Shown here: one piece after another, positions 44,750 to 55,804 of the stretch | Numbering within the stretch: position 1 is the stretch's first letter | Layout of the letters: every line of letters starts with the position of its first letter | DNA from: an uncultured Dehalococcoidia bacterium | Lineage (GTDB): Bacteria; Chloroflexota; Dehalococcoidia; Lucifugimonadales; UBA3495 | Assembly: GCA_958296385.1 (NCBI GenBank) | Contig: OY282494.1 | Location: forward strand, 1,099,416 to 1,163,415 | Length of the DNA stretch: 64,000 nt | Direction: 5' to 3' | Made by a program: the position numbers and the translations under genes | Notes under the pieces: model-generated | Told to the model about the DNA's origin: nothing | The model's database searches: none | Seen by the model: only the letters and a program-made list of their open reading frames with translations

Positions 44750-45061
44750 ATGTTCATCGCAACCAACCGCATCAAAGTCAAAACCGGCTACGGCGATACC
44801 CTGGCCAGTATGTTCAAAGCCCGCGGCGCCGTCCAGGACCACCCCGGCTTCATCAGCTTCGAACTCTGGCAGATGAACAACACCCCCGACCACGAGGATT
44901 TCCTCGTAGTAACCCACTGGGAGACCGAGGAACACCACCGCACCTGGACCCGCAGCGACGCCTTCCGCGCCGCCCACGCCGGCGGCCCCCCCGACTTCCT
45001 CATCGGCCCCGGCGAATTCCAAACCTACCAGGTAATCCACCACCTGACACCATCCGACTAA
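44750..45061 (+). CDS. Antibiotic biosynthesis monooxygenase-fold protein, IsdG/HmoB-like heme-degrading type
   Basis: The 103-residue protein has the dimeric ferredoxin-like ABM fold. The residues that mark heme-degrading IsdG-type monooxygenases are present at the right spacing: Asn6 (ATNRIKV), Trp66 (HHRTWTRS) and His76 (FRAAHAGG). The block HPGFISFELWQMNN is also typical. Such enzymes open the heme ring and release iron. AAGGAG lies nine bases before the ATG, just after the 17-bp array. It may balance the heme synthesis encoded earlier in the window, though it is 28 kb away. Confidence 0.82.
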   Translation: MFIATNRIKVKTGYGDTLASMFKARGAVQDHPGFISFELWQMNNTPDHEDFLVVTHWETEEHHRTWTRSDAFRAAHAGGPPDFLIGPGEFQTYQVIHHLTPSD

Positions 45062-45095
45062 AAGCCAACACCCCCGCACCGCAAGGAGTTGGCCT

Positions 45096-45767
45096 ATGAC
45101 CACGCCAACCACAACCCCAACCGCCGCACCGCCAAACGCACCCATCAGCATCGCCCCCGACAACGCCCTAATCATCAACCCCCGCGATTTGGGCATCACC
45201 GCCACCGGCCCCGAGCTGGAAAAGCTCTTTATCAAGTTCACCCAGCAAAACAGCCAAAACCCGTGGCAATTCGAACTCAGTCCGGAGGGCGAAATCATCA
45301 CCATGCCACCCGTCTATTACCCCGGCAGTTTTCACGAAAAAGACACGGCCTTTGCCCTGGAGTCCTGGACGCGCGAGTTCGGCGGCGAATCCACCGGCTC
45401 CGGCGCCGCCTACCGGATGCCCACCACCGGCGGCATCCTCGCCCCCGACGCCGCCTGGATTGCCCCAAACCGCTGGCCGGAGCATCTCCGAATACCCGGC
45501 GACCCCATCCCCCTCTGCCCCGATTTCATCATCGAAATCCGCTCCACCACCGACAACCTCGCCCCCCTCCAAGCCAAAATGCGCCTGTACATCCAAAACG
45601 GCGCCCAACTAGCCTGGCTAATCGACCCCCGCAACCGCCGCGTCCACATCTACCGCCCCGGCCAGCCTGAACCCGAAACCCTCGAAAACCCAACCACCCT
45701 ATCCGGCGAAACCACCCTCCCCGGCTTCACCTTTGACGTAGCCCGGTGGATTTTCGACCGTACCTAA
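45096..45767 (+). CDS. Uma2 family PD-(D/E)XK endonuclease, array copy 1
   Basis: This is the first of five tandem Uma2 (DUF820) genes. Residues 1-75 carry the common front (IAPDNALIINPRDLGITATG and FELSPEGEIITMPPVYYPG). The centre is specific to this copy (EKDTAFALESWTREFGGESTGSG and RWPEHLRIPGDPIPLC). The nuclease core is LCPDFIIEIRSTTDNLAPLQ then AKMRLYIQNGAQLAWLIDP, giving the D...E...K set. It has 223 residues and AAGGAG nine bases before the ATG. Uma2 proteins are predicted restriction-like nucleases; their role is unsettled. It lacks the leader shared by copies 2, 3 and 5. Confidence 0.88.
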   Translation: MTTPTTTPTAAPPNAPISIAPDNALIINPRDLGITATGPELEKLFIKFTQQNSQNPWQFELSPEGEIITMPPVYYPGSFHEKDTAFALESWTREFGGESTGSGAAYRMPTTGGILAPDAAWIAPNRWPEHLRIPGDPIPLCPDFIIEIRSTTDNLAPLQAKMRLYIQNGAQLAWLIDPRNRRVHIYRPGQPEPETLENPTTLSGETTLPGFTFDVARWIFDRT

Positions 45768-45819
45768 TCAGCCCACGCCGGCTAAACCCCGACGCTTACC
45801 CACCACAGGACTTGGCCTC

Positions 45820-46488
45820 ATGACCACGCCAACCAAAACCCCAACCGCCGCACCGCCAAACGCACCCACCAGCATCGCCCCCGACAACGCCCTAATCATC
45901 AACCCCCGCGATTTGGGCATAACCGCCACCGGCCCGGAGTTGGAAAAACTGTTCATCGAGTTCTGCAAAAAGAACAGCCAAAACCCCTGGCAATTCGAAC
46001 TGAGCCCGGAGGGCAAAATCATCACCATGCCACCCGTAAATTACCCCGGCGATGCCCACGAAGGCACCCTATTCCTGCATCTTGGCAATTGGGCAACCGA
46101 CCACGGCGGCCACGCCCGCAACTCCAACGCCGCTTTCCGTATGCCCCACGGCGGCCTGCTCGTCCCCGACGCATCCTGGACATCCGACGCGCGCTGGGCC
46201 GAACACCCCCACCCCATCGGCGAACCAACCCCCCTCTGCCCCGACTTCGTAGCCGAAATCCGCTCCACCACCGACAACCTCTCCCCCCTCCAGGCCAAAA
46301 TGCGCCTCTACATCCAAAACGGCGCCCTGCTCGCCTGGCTAATCGACCCCCGCAACCGCCGCGTCCAAATCTACCGCCCCGGCCAGCCCGAACCCGAAAC
46401 CCTGGACAACCCAACCACCCTATCCGGCGAAACCACCCTCCCCGGCTTCACCTTTGACGTAGCCCGGTGGATTTTCGACCGCACCTAA
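45820..46488 (+). CDS. Uma2 family PD-(D/E)XK endonuclease, array copy 2 (type B centre)
   Basis: The front and end of this 222-residue copy are nearly identical to copy 1. The middle differs: LEKLFIEFCKKNSQNPW, then HLGNWATDHGGHARNSNAAF, MPHGGLLVPDASWTSDARW. The catalytic set PDFVAEIRSTT and AKMRLYIQNG is intact. A 52-base leader with the small hairpin CGCCGG/CCGGCG-type inverted repeat and AGGA ahead of the ATG is shared almost exactly with copy 5. Copies 2 and 5 form one subtype, suggesting segmental duplication of gene plus leader. Confidence 0.88.
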   Translation: MTTPTKTPTAAPPNAPTSIAPDNALIINPRDLGITATGPELEKLFIEFCKKNSQNPWQFELSPEGKIITMPPVNYPGDAHEGTLFLHLGNWATDHGGHARNSNAAFRMPHGGLLVPDASWTSDARWAEHPHPIGEPTPLCPDFVAEIRSTTDNLSPLQAKMRLYIQNGALLAWLIDPRNRRVQIYRPGQPEPETLDNPTTLSGETTLPGFTFDVARWIFDRT

Positions 46489-46580
46489 TCAACCCCGGCG
46501 AATCCGACGCCTACCCAGTCCTCCATCGCCTCCCCCACGCCGGCTAAACCCCGGCGCTTGCCCACCACAGGACTTGGCCT

Positions 46581-47252
46581 ATGACCACGCCAACCAAAAC
46601 CCCGACCGCCGCACCGCCAAACGCACCCACCAGCATCGCCCCCGACAACGCCCTAATCATCAACCCCCGCGATTTGGGCATAACGGCCACCGGCCCCGAG
46701 CTGGAAAAGCTCTTTATCAAGTTCACCCAGCAAAACAGCCAAAACCCGTGGCAATTCGAACTGACCCCGGAGGGCGAAATCATCATCATGCCACCCGTCT
46801 ATCACCCCGGCGGATTTCACGAAAACGCCATCAGCAGCTTTCTGTTCCTTTGGACAATGGACTACGGCGGCGAGTCCACCGGCTCCAACGCCGCCTACCG
46901 TATGCCCACCACCGGCGGCATCCTCGTTCCCGACGCCGCCTGGACATCCCCCGAACGTTGGTCAACCCTATCGCCCATCTCCGGCGAACCCATCCAACTA
47001 TGCCCCGACTTCGTAGTCGAAATCCGCTCCACCACCGACAACCTCGCCCCCCTCCAGGCCAAGATGCGCCTGTACATCCAAAACGGCGCCCAACTAGCCT
47101 GGCTCATCGACCCCCGCAACCGCCGCGTCCAAATCTACCGCCCCGGCCAAACCGAACCCGAAACCCTCGAAAACCCAACCACCCTATCCGGCGAAACCAC
47201 CCTCCCCGGCTTTGAGTTTGACGTAGCCCGGTGGATTTTTGACCGTACTTAA
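46581..47252 (+). CDS. Uma2 family PD-(D/E)XK endonuclease, array copy 3 (type A centre)
   Basis: This 223-residue copy has the common front, a type A centre (FHENAISSFLFLWTMDYGG, ESTGSNAAYRMPTTGG, RWSTLSPISGEP) and the common end with PDFVVEIRSTTDN and AKMRLYIQNGAQLAWLIDP. It is most like copy 4. The upstream 92 bases include the same CACGCCGGCTAAACCCCGGC leader as copies 2 and 5. All catalytic residues are present. Confidence 0.88.
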   Translation: MTTPTKTPTAAPPNAPTSIAPDNALIINPRDLGITATGPELEKLFIKFTQQNSQNPWQFELTPEGEIIIMPPVYHPGGFHENAISSFLFLWTMDYGGESTGSNAAYRMPTTGGILVPDAAWTSPERWSTLSPISGEPIQLCPDFVVEIRSTTDNLAPLQAKMRLYIQNGAQLAWLIDPRNRRVQIYRPGQTEPETLENPTTLSGETTLPGFEFDVARWIFDRT

Positions 47253-47283
47253 CCGGCAGTTACACATCACAAGGAGTTGGCTT

Positions 47284-47943
47284 ATGACTACGCCAACCAC
47301 AATCCCACCGGACACATCTACCAGCATCGCCCCCGACAACGCCCTAATCATCAACCCCCGCGATTTGGGCATCACCGCCACCGGCTCCGAGCTGGAAAAG
47401 CTCTTTATCAAGTTCACGCAGCAAAACAGCCAAAACCCGTGGCAATTCGAACGCAGTCCGGAGGGCGAAATCATCACCATGCCACCCGTCTATCACCCCG
47501 GCGGCTTTCACGAAAACGCCATCAGCAGCTTTCTATTCCTTTGGACAATAGACTACGGCGGCGAGTCCACCGGCTCCAATGCCGCCTACCGTATGCCCAC
47601 CACCGGCGGCATCCTCGTCCCCGACGCCGCCTGGACATCCCCCGAACGTTGGTCAACCCTATCCCCCACATCCGGCGAACCCATCGGATTATGCCCCGAT
47701 TTCGTAGCCGAAATCCGCTCCGGCTCCGACAACCTCGCCCCCCTCCAGGCCAAGATGCGCCTCTACATCCAAAACGGCGCCCTGCTCGGCTGGATCATCG
47801 ACCCCCGCAACCGCCGCGTCCACATTTACCGCCCCGGCCAAACCGAACCCGAAACCCTCGACAACCCAACCACACTATCCGGCGAAACCACCCTCCCCGG
47901 CTTCACCTTCGATGTAGCGCAGTGGATTTTCGACCGTACCTAA
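47284..47943 (+). CDS. Uma2 family PD-(D/E)XK endonuclease, array copy 4 (type A centre)
   Basis: This 219-residue copy is closest to copy 3 through its centre (FHENAISSFLFLWTIDYGG, RWSTLSPTSGEP). The front is shortened (TTIPPDTSTSIAPDN instead of the longer proline/alanine stretch). Its core is PDFVAEIRSGSDNLAPLQ, the GSD variant shared with copy 5, and the end reads VAQWIFDRT. The mixture of copy 3 centre and copy 5 core points to recombination between copies. AAGGAG precedes the ATG at 47284; its leader matches copy 1 rather than copies 2, 3 and 5. Confidence 0.88.
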   Translation: MTTPTTIPPDTSTSIAPDNALIINPRDLGITATGSELEKLFIKFTQQNSQNPWQFERSPEGEIITMPPVYHPGGFHENAISSFLFLWTIDYGGESTGSNAAYRMPTTGGILVPDAAWTSPERWSTLSPTSGEPIGLCPDFVAEIRSGSDNLAPLQAKMRLYIQNGALLGWIIDPRNRRVHIYRPGQTEPETLDNPTTLSGETTLPGFTFDVAQWIFDRT

Positions 47944-47995
47944 TCAGCCCACGCCGGCTAAACCCCGGCGCTTGCCCACCACAGGACTTGGCCTC

Positions 47996-48664
47996 ATGAC
48001 CACGCCAACCAAAACCCCAACCGCCGCCCCCCCAAACGCACCCACCAGCATCGCCCCCGACAACGCCCTAATCATCAACCCCCGCGATTTGGGCATCACC
48101 GCCACCGGCCCGGAGCTGGAAAAACTGTTCATCGAGTTCTGCAAAAAGAACAGCCAAAACCCCTGGCAATTCGAACTGAGCCCGGAGGGCAAAATCATCA
48201 CCATGCCGCCCGTAAATTACCCCAGCTCTGCCCACGAAAGCGCCTTATTCCTGCATCTCGGCAACTGGGCAACCGACCACGGCGGCCACGCCCTCAACTC
48301 CAACGCCGCCTTCCGTATGCCCCACGGCGGCCTGCTCGTCCCCGACGCATCCTGGACATCCGACGCGCGCTGGGCCGAACACCCCCACCCCATCGGCGAA
48401 CCCATCCCGCTATGCCCCGACTTCGTAGCCGAGATACGCTCCGGCTCCGACAACCTAACCCCTCTCCAAGCCAAGATGCGCCTCTACATCCAAAACGGCG
48501 CCCTGCTCGGCTGGCTCATCGACCCCCGCAACCGCCGCGTCCACATTTACCGCCCCGGCCAAACCGAACCTGAAACCCTGGACAACCCAACCACCCTATC
48601 CGGCGCAACCATCCTCCCCGGCTTTACCTTTGACGTAGCCCGCTACATTTTTGACCACACCTAG
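47996..48664 (+). CDS. Uma2 family PD-(D/E)XK endonuclease, array copy 5 (type B centre)
   Basis: This last 222-residue copy has a type B centre almost identical to copy 2 (HLGNWATDHGGHALNSNAAF) but the GSD core of copy 4 (PDFVAEIRSGSDNLTPLQ) and its own ending (SGATILPGFTFDVARYIFDHT). The catalytic D...E...K set is intact. The leader duplicates that of copy 2. It converges on the degenerate HNH gene 35 bases away. Confidence 0.88.
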   Translation: MTTPTKTPTAAPPNAPTSIAPDNALIINPRDLGITATGPELEKLFIEFCKKNSQNPWQFELSPEGKIITMPPVNYPSSAHESALFLHLGNWATDHGGHALNSNAAFRMPHGGLLVPDASWTSDARWAEHPHPIGEPIPLCPDFVAEIRSGSDNLTPLQAKMRLYIQNGALLGWLIDPRNRRVHIYRPGQTEPETLDNPTTLSGATILPGFTFDVARYIFDHT

Positions 48665-48698
48665 TCCGCCGACCGCCGCAGCACCGGCCCGGCCTCAA

Positions 48699-49415
48699 TC
48701 AGTCAGCCGCCGACGCATCTTCGCTGTACGCCAGTTCCCCCACCACGTCGTACTCGTCGTCCGGTTCGTCAAACTCCTCCACGTACCCCGCCGAGTTCAG
48801 CGCGCGCCAAAACGCCCCCCGTCCGTCCGGCAGCCGCTTGCCCATCGCCTGGCCAATCAAGTCCAGCATCGCCGCGCCCCGTTCCACAAAGCACTCCGCA
48901 AACTTGTCCGCCACCAGCAATTCCGGATTCAGCCAGTGCGCCCGCAGCGCCCGGTCCAGCGTATCCGGACTGATGTCGTTTTGCAGCCTCGGCAAGTACC
49001 GCGATGGCGCATTGCCCCCAATCCTGCGGTTCGTCCCCGCGTCAATCGGCGTCTTGTTGATGATGGAATTGTACAGACGCGACGGCACCGGCGGGCGCGC
49101 GCGGTTGCACCAGGCCACCGGGAATATATGATGAATGTCAATGTGGCTGTCATCCCAGACCGCAAAAGATAGCGGATTAGCCGTGCGCCAGTCGGCGGCG
49201 CCATCTTTCATCTGCAACGCATACAGCCCCTTGTAGGCCGCGCTGTTGCGCGTGCGCAGCGACAGCAATCGTTCCGGCGCAAAATTGGCCTCCGTCACCA
49301 GCGTCGGCTCCGCCCCGCCACGAATCCATACCGGAACCTGTGCCAAGTCCAAGCCATACTGCGTTTCAGCAGTTAATTGCCGGCATCCGATTCTGCGGCC
49401 CGCCCGACGCCGGCC
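48699..49415 (-). pseudogene. Amino-truncated GmrSD/DUF262-type HNH nuclease remnant
   Basis: The frame encodes only the carboxy part of a DUF262-DUF1524 (GmrSD-like, type IV restriction) protein. It includes LRTRNSAAYKGLYALQMKDG, the HNH motif SHIDIHHIFPVAWC, INKTPIDAGTNRRIGGNAPS and a helical tail. The frame opens directly after a stop at 49418-49416 and has no ATG upstream of the conserved region; TTG 49352 is the only nearby start. The DUF262 NTPase-like half, usually about 400 residues, is absent: only about 50 bases separate it from the next gene. It is most likely a deletion remnant, though a standalone HNH protein cannot be excluded. Confidence 0.75.
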
Positions 49416-49464
49416 TTACCAGGTCAGCTGCAAATCTGACTGAGTGGCGCCCCGTCCAAAATCA

Positions 49465-50292
49465 TCACCGATGCTTGACCACTGCATCGCTGGCAAGCCG
49501 CTCGTAGCCCAGCATAAAAAGCGCCGACTGCACCGCGTCCGCGCGGCGGCTTTCGGGCAAGTTGCTAAAATCGCCGGGGTCAGCGGTCAACCCCTGCATC
49601 AACCAGGCAAACTGCAAATTAGCCTTCGCATACCTTGCCTTTTGACCATATCGAATCGCCGGCATTGTACATCTGCCACCAACGTTCCCACGACCTTTCG
49701 GCATTCCCAGGTCGAGTAACGGTGGCATTCGATGCAAGCCAGCATCTTGGCGGTACAGCCGAACTAAACAAGCCAGAGCGCACGCAACTCTGCTGTCGTA
49801 GATGGGCAAGCCCGGTATCAGCGCCGAGTAAATCTTGCTGTATCCCGACCCCATATACTTAAACTGCCGCAAGTCCTCCGTGTCAGCGCAGGCCGGGTCA
49901 AGCCGTACTTTAATGTCGCAGATTTGAGCGTGCAACTGCGATGGCGTCATCCGCCCCCAATCTTTCAGACACAGGGTGATGTTGCCCCATTTTAGAATGG
50001 CGCGCGCGTTGCGAATAAAGCACGCCTGGTCGTCAATCGTAGCAATATCTCCGATGCTGTTGAAGGTTTCACGAAAACCGTCGAACTCTTGCATCGTGCC
50101 TGCAAAGGTATCGCCATTAACCGAATTAGGCCACCGATAACGCTGGAATGCCTCGTACAACGTACCGCACTGAAATCGCGGCCCTTTCCCTTTCCAGCTA
50201 TGTTCCAACCGCCATTCGCCGTGTACCAGATGGCCAGCCCAATCCACAAACCCCGCCACGTCGGGTTGAGAGAGATAGTCAGTTCGTCTCAT
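49465..50292 (-). CDS. Protein of unknown function, possible helix-hairpin-helix glycosylase-like fold
   Basis: I do not firmly recognise this 275-residue protein. The segment MGSGYSKIYSALIPGLPIYDSRVACAL has a lysine followed about 16 residues later by an aspartate in YDSRVA. This recalls the helix-hairpin-helix/OGG-like DNA glycosylase fold (lysine near the hairpin, then Asp), but the match is weak. The first half (VDWAGHLVHGEWRLEHSW, YEAFQRYRWP) is unfamiliar. The composition is less GC-rich than the neighbours, which hints at transfer. It lies directly upstream of the GmrSD remnant on the same strand and just past the terminator of the rRNA unit, so a decaying defence locus is plausible. 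Confidence 0.6.
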   Translation of the reverse strand: MRRTDYLSQPDVAGFVDWAGHLVHGEWRLEHSWKGKGPRFQCGTLYEAFQRYRWPNSVNGDTFAGTMQEFDGFRETFNSIGDIATIDDQACFIRNARAILKWGNITLCLKDWGRMTPSQLHAQICDIKVRLDPACADTEDLRQFKYMGSGYSKIYSALIPGLPIYDSRVACALACLVRLYRQDAGLHRMPPLLDLGMPKGRGNVGGRCTMPAIRYGQKARYAKANLQFAWLMQGLTADPGDFSNLPESRRADAVQSALFMLGYERLASDAVVKHR

Positions 50293-50305
50293 AATCCGTC
50301 ACACT

Positions 50306-50334
50306 AAAAAAGCCCCGACAATCCTGCCGGGGCT
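50306..50334 (-). terminator. Intrinsic terminator of the 23S-tRNA-fMet unit
   Basis: On the minus strand AGCCCCG, a ten-base loop and CGGGGCT are followed by TTTTTT-type sequence (six A on the plus strand at 50306-50311). It lies 14 bases past the CCA end of the tRNA and is a textbook rho-independent terminator. Confidence 0.92.
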
Positions 50335-50347
50335 GTGCGTATCCGAT

Positions 50348-50422
50348 TGGTAGCGGGGGTTGGACTCGAACCAACGACCTTCGGGTTATGAGCCCGACGA
50401 GCTGCCACTGCTCCACCCCGCA
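50348..50422 (-). tRNA. Initiator tRNA-fMet (anticodon CAT), CCA encoded
   Basis: A 75-base cloverleaf folds on the minus strand. The acceptor arm is GCGGGG/CCCCGC with positions 1 and 72 both T (unpaired), the D arm GAGC/GCTC, and the anticodon stem TCGGG/CCCGA around CTCATAA. The T arm is GTTGG/CCAAC, followed by A73 and an encoded CCA. The three G-C pairs of the anticodon stem and the missing 1-72 pair are initiator hallmarks. It lies downstream of the 23S gene and shares its promoter and terminator. Confidence 0.95.
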
Positions 50423-50520
50423 GCGCGGAGTAACCGAATAGGAAAGTTTGAACTGCGCTATCTACTGTTTTCTTTCGTTTGTAGAACAATCCGAACCGAG
50501 CCAAGAGTGTTTGAAGCTCT

Positions 50521-50535
50521 TAGCGTGGGTCAAAT
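50521..50535. repeat. 3' arm of the 23S rRNA processing stem
   Basis: TAGCGTGGGTCAAAT here is perfectly complementary to the 15 bases at 53577-53591. The two arms bracket the mature 23S and would form the stem cut by RNase III. Confidence 0.85.
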
Positions 50536-53576
<3,041 letters not shown>

Positions 53577-53591
53577 ATTTGACCCACGCTA
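53577..53591. repeat. 5' arm of the 23S rRNA processing stem
   Basis: ATTTGACCCACGCTA pairs over all 15 bases with 50521-50535 on the other side of the 23S gene. Confidence 0.85.
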
Positions 53592-53736
53592 GGAACTTCA
53601 AATTCTCTTCTAGACTCGGTTCTTAGCAGTTCAAACTTCCTATTCAGTTGTTAATCTGCCCCACCGAACCGCCGCGCTGCGACCCAGAGGCCGAGGCCAG
53701 CCAGCCCACCAGGGCCAGCTCCGATTCAGTCGGTAA
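53592..53736 (-). other. Leader of the 23S transcription unit
   Basis: About 145 bases separate the predicted start point from the 23S processing stem. They contain no reading frame and no recognisable tRNA or 16S sequence. They presumably form the leader removed during 23S maturation. Confidence 0.5.
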
Positions 53737-53742
53737 CAAAGG

Positions 53743-53771
53743 ATTATAGGGACTCCACCACCATCCGTCAA
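53743..53771 (-). promoter_or_regulatory. Promoter of the 23S rRNA - tRNA-fMet unit
   Basis: On the minus strand TTGACG (53771-53766) and a perfect TATAAT (53748-53743) are separated by 17 bases. This near-consensus promoter lies about 165 bases before the 23S gene, showing that the gene is transcribed without a 16S gene. Confidence 0.85.
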
Positions 53772-54136
53772 CCCCTAATCCCCCCCTTTTTTCGGAAAAC
53801 CCCAAATCCCCCCGCCCCCTACCCCCCCGCCGTCAAACGCCCCGCCATCACCGTAGCGCCCCGGTCACCGCCGCCAGGAATCCGGCCTGCTCAACGCCCT
53901 CACCATCCCCCCGAACACCCCCCGCCTGCCATTCCCAACACCCTCCACTCGTCATCCCCTCCCCCCAATGTCATTCTGAGCGCAGCGAAGAATCTCGATG
54001 CGGCAGCGCAGTCCGCCCGGCGCAACCATCCCCCAGCCCCGCCATCGCTATCCTTTTAACCCCGCTCAAAACAACAACAAAACCGGCGCGGCCAGCATCG
54101 CCAACCGCGCCCGTCCTACCCCAACGGCAGCGCCAA
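53772..54136. other. Intergenic C-rich region with one dispersed repeat
   Basis: No credible gene lies in this 365-base stretch. It is strongly C-rich on the plus strand. A full copy of the dispersed repeat (TGTCATTCTGAGCGCAGCGA then AGAATCTCGATGCGGCAGCG) spans about 53969-54008. Confidence 0.6.
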
Positions 54137-55003
54137 TCACCGCCCCACAAACGGCGGCATCCCCCGGTTCTTGTCCAAAAACCACTGCACCGCAATCTTG
54201 TGGTCCTCCGTCCGCCGCACGTGCTCCTGCGCCGCCGTCGCCAGCTCCAGCGCCTCCCGGAACGTCAGCCCCATACTCTGCTGCACCAGATACTTCGTCA
54301 GCGAGTGCGCCACCGTCGGCCCCCCGGCAATCCGCGTCGCCAGCTCCAGCGCCCCCTCCATCAGCCGCTCATCCGGAAAACACTGGCTCGCCAGCCCAAT
54401 CCGCACCGCATCCTCGCCGCCCATCCAATCCCCCGTGTACTGCAACAGCAGCGTATTGCTCGTCCCGATGAGCTTCGGCAGCTGCCAGCAGCTCCCGTCC
54501 CCCGGAATCAGCCCGTTCAGCACAAACCGCTCCGACAAACGCCCCGTCTCCCCCACCACCCGGATGTCGCAAGACAGCGCCAGCCCGCACCCCACGCCCG
54601 CCGCCGGCCCATTCACCACCGCAATCGACGGCTTCTGCAAGTCGTGAATCCGCAGCGGCACAAAGTTCACCCGCGGCCCCGACGACTCCGCCCGACGCTG
54701 CCGGCCCAGCATATACTCCATCTTGCCCCACGTCAGCGGCTCCGGCTCCGCCCCCGCCGCCGCCGCCCCCTCCCGCTCGTCAATCCGCTGCCGAAACCCC
54801 CGCACGTTCGCCCCCGAACAAAACGACGGCGCCGTCCCCGTCAGCAGCAAAACCCGCTCCTCCGGGTTATTCTCAAACTCATCCAGCCGCTCAAACATCT
54901 CCGCCGCCATATCCGGCCCCAGCGCATTCCGCGTCGGCGGGTCGTGCATCGTCAGCACCAAAACCCCCCCCACAACCTCCGTCTTGATAAACTCGTAAGC
55001 CAT
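54137..55003 (-). CDS. Enoyl-CoA hydratase/isomerase (crotonase family)
   Basis: The 288-residue protein is a crotonase-fold acyl-CoA enzyme. It has VLVLTMHDPPTRNALGPDM, the oxyanion-hole glycine region FCSGANVRGFRQR, and KPSIAVVNGPAAGVGCGLALSCDIRV with NGLIPGDGSCWQLPKLIG. The position of the hydratase glutamates is occupied by the GDGSCWQLP region, so exact activity (hydratase, isomerase or thioesterase-like) is open. GGGAGGG lies five bases before the ATG at 55003; the frame is open far upstream through the 15-bp repeat array, which is not coding. Confidence 0.87.
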   Translation of the reverse strand: MAYEFIKTEVVGGVLVLTMHDPPTRNALGPDMAAEMFERLDEFENNPEERVLLLTGTAPSFCSGANVRGFRQRIDEREGAAAAGAEPEPLTWGKMEYMLGRQRRAESSGPRVNFVPLRIHDLQKPSIAVVNGPAAGVGCGLALSCDIRVVGETGRLSERFVLNGLIPGDGSCWQLPKLIGTSNTLLLQYTGDWMGGEDAVRIGLASQCFPDERLMEGALELATRIAGGPTVAHSLTKYLVQQSMGLTFREALELATAAQEHVRRTEDHKIAVQWFLDKNRGMPPFVGR

Positions 55004-55160
55004 AAACCCTCCCAAATCCCGGAAATCCCGGAAACAAAATCCCCCCCATTCTACCCCCAACACCCCCCCACCGCAAAAACCCCACCCCCACCGCCATTCC
55101 GAGCTAAACCCAGATACCACCCCACCCAAATTCAAGCCGCACTCACAATCACAAACCGGA

Positions 55161-55634
55161 GCTTGACCAACGACTGCCTGACCAACGACTGCCTGACCAG
55201 CGATTGCTCGACCAGCGACTGCCTGACCAACGCCCGCTTGACCGAGATTGCTTGACGACGACTGATTGACCAGCGACTGCCTGACCAACGCCCGCTTGAC
55301 CGGCGATTGCTTGACCAACGCCCACTTGACCAGCGACTGCTTGACGACGATTGCTTGACCGACGCCCGCTTGACCAGCGACTGCCTGACCAACGCCCGCT
55401 TGACCGGCGACTGCTTGACCAGCGACTGCCTGACCAGCGACTGCCTGACCAGCGACTGCCTGACCAACGACCGCTTGACCAGCGACCGCTTGACCAGCGA
55501 CTGCTTGACGACGATTGCTTGACCAGCGACTGCCTGACCAACGCCCGCTTGACCAACGACTGCCTGACTAACGCCCGCTTGACCAACGACTGCCTGACTA
55601 ACGCCCGCTTGACTAGCAACTGCTTGATTGACTG
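55161..55634. repeat. 15-bp tandem repeat array (about 30 copies)
   Basis: About thirty head-to-tail copies of a 15-base unit of the form CTTGACCAGCGACTG or CCTGACCAACGCCCG fill this stretch, with a few copies shifted by indels. There are no spacers. Because 15 is a multiple of three, long frames run through it on both strands and give pentapeptide-like repeats (LTSDC, or SLVKQ on the other strand); no start site or conserved context supports translation. It separates the enoyl-CoA hydratase from the MOSC gene. Confidence 0.9.
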
Positions 55635-55804
55635 AACCACCCAAAACCAAACGCCGCCAAACCCACCCCCCACCGTTGCCAACATCCCTACCATCCCCTA
55701 AAATCCGGGCCCTACATTCAACCGGCGCCCGACCGGCCCAACCGACTCAACCCGACTCGACCTGACCAAACCCGGCCCCCAACGGCGCCCCAGGAGTCAA
55801 CACC

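Noticed and set aside
53592-54136. A 16S rRNA gene upstream of the 23S, or 5S between 50423 and 50520
   Set aside because: Neither stretch contains recognisable 16S or 5S sequence, and a promoter lies directly before the 23S.
55132-55694. Repeat-rich protein genes (172-181 codons) on the minus strand
   Set aside because: They run through the 15-bp array with no ribosome site or conserved flank, and equally long frames exist on the other strand.
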